From assembly GCA_019056875.1 (NCBI GenBank), contig DXJA01000349.1:1-5186 (forward strand): a stretch of DNA of 5,186 nucleotides, written 5' to 3'. The stretch's first letter is position 1, and the number at the start of each line of letters is the position of its first letter. Position numbers and translations under genes: made by a program. Under the pieces are notes generated by a model that worked only from the letters and a program-made list of their open reading frames with translations, was not told the DNA's origin and ran no database searches. The stretch comes from Candidatus Jordarchaeum madagascarense. Its GTDB lineage: Archaea; Asgardarchaeota; Jordiarchaeia; Jordiarchaeales; Jordiarchaeaceae. This document shows, piece by piece, positions 4,670-5,186 of this stretch.

Positions 4670-5186
4670 GTGGCCACAACGCTAACTGGACGTCCAATGT
4701 CGATCTTGTCTAAGGGTTACAGTAGACTTAAAGAGGTAAGAAGAACAAACATTATGGTTGCAATGATGATTTCTGAACTTTTAAAAACAATGTTGGGACC
4801 TAAGGGAATGAACAAAATGCTGGTGACCGCCACAGGAGATGTAGTGGTCACAAATGATGGGAAGACGACATTGGATAAGATAAAAGTTTCTCATCCTATT
4901 GCCAAGATTCTTGTAAATATTGCGAAAACGCAGGATACTATTGCTGGTGATGGCACAAAGACCGTTGTAATACTTGCAGCGGAACTGCTGAAGGAAGCTG
5001 GGAAATTATTAGATCAAAAAATTCATCCGACGGTTATAATTATGGGGTATGATGAGGCTACTAAGAAGACATTAGAGATTTTAGATAGCATCGCGATAGG
5101 CGTGTCCCTTGAAGACGAGGAGCCCTTGAAAAAGGTCGCGCGAACCGTTATGGAAGGCAGAATCGTTGCCGATTTGCAAAATCACA
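4670..5186 (+). CDS. Thermosome (group II chaperonin) subunit, 5' part
   Basis: The first 172 residues of a protein that is normally about 540 residues long are visible; the gene continues past the right edge. Group II chaperonins form an ATP-driven double ring that folds proteins in the archaeal cytoplasm. The visible part is the N-terminal equatorial domain with the family motifs: TGRPMSILSKG (6-16), RRTNIMVA (24-31), LLKTMLGPKGMNKML (37-51), GDVVVTNDG (56-64), HPIAKILV (75-82), AKTQD (85-89), GDGTK (93-97) and IHPTVIIMGY. These include the phosphate-binding LGPKG loop and the two Asp-containing nucleotide loops. Two substitutions stand out: Lys65 where NDG is usually followed by Ala or Val, and Lys97 where GDGTT usually has Thr. 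Translation starts at GTG 4670 behind GAGGT, with its own promoter. It may be one of several paralogous subunits. The family call is certain; paralogue identity is not. Confidence 0.95.
   Translation, partial: MATTLTGRPMSILSKGYSRLKEVRRTNIMVAMMISELLKTMLGPKGMNKMLVTATGDVVVTNDGKTTLDKIKVSHPIAKILVNIAKTQDTIAGDGTKTVVILAAELLKEAGKLLDQKIHPTVIIMGYDEATKKTLEILDSIAIGVSLEDEEPLKKVARTVMEGRIVADLQNH

Noticed and set aside
1..5186. CRISPR arrays, tRNA or rRNA genes, insertion sequences
   Set aside because: There are no regularly spaced repeats, no tRNA-like cloverleaf segments and no transposase motifs in the window; the non-coding stretches are short and A+T-rich.

Overview
The window is archaeal DNA, A+T-rich in its left half. 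The evidence is a group II chaperonin (thermosome) gene at the right edge, TATA-box promoters about 25 bp ahead of the inferred transcript starts, oligo-T tracts in the places where terminators are expected, frequent TTG/GTG starts with GGAGG/GAGGT ribosome-binding sites, and an energy-converting oxidoreductase of the Nuo/Fpo/Mbx superfamily. I cannot place it in a phylum from sequence alone; an uncultured anaerobic, possibly thermophilic archaeon is a reasonable guess.

Layout: (1) 1-115 is a promoter region with a TATA box (58-65), a perfect 28-bp palindrome (62-89) over the presumed transcription start, and a second small dyad (21-35) upstream. (2) 116-634 encodes a NuoC-type 30-kDa subunit. 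(3) 646-2658 is one continuous reading frame encoding a three-part fusion: a NuoI-like 2x[4Fe-4S] ferredoxin, a NuoB-like small subunit and a NuoD-like large subunit. It is broken by a single in-frame TAA at 1987-1989, in the middle of the large-subunit domain. (4) 2659-2983 is mostly non-coding, with oligo-T tracts, a small hairpin and the promoter of the next gene. (5) 2984-4567 is a DUF4140/DUF4139 (MuiA-like) protein of unknown function. (6) 4568-4669 holds a terminator and a TATA box. (7) 4670-5186 is the 5' part of a thermosome subunit gene that runs off the right edge.

The first two genes form a compact operon encoding the whole electron-carrying peripheral arm of a complex-I-like enzyme (C, I, B, D). 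No membrane (proton- or sodium-pumping) subunit and no flavoprotein lies in the window, and the operon seems to end after D. The large subunit keeps only one Cys of each NiFe-type CxxC pair (CxxD at both ends), so it is unlikely to be a classical [NiFe] hydrogenase. It also has Trp where complex I has the quinone-site Tyr. The most notable observations are the I-B-D fusion, the lone in-frame stop that otherwise leaves a full-length, conserved protein, and the 28-bp palindromic operator candidate.
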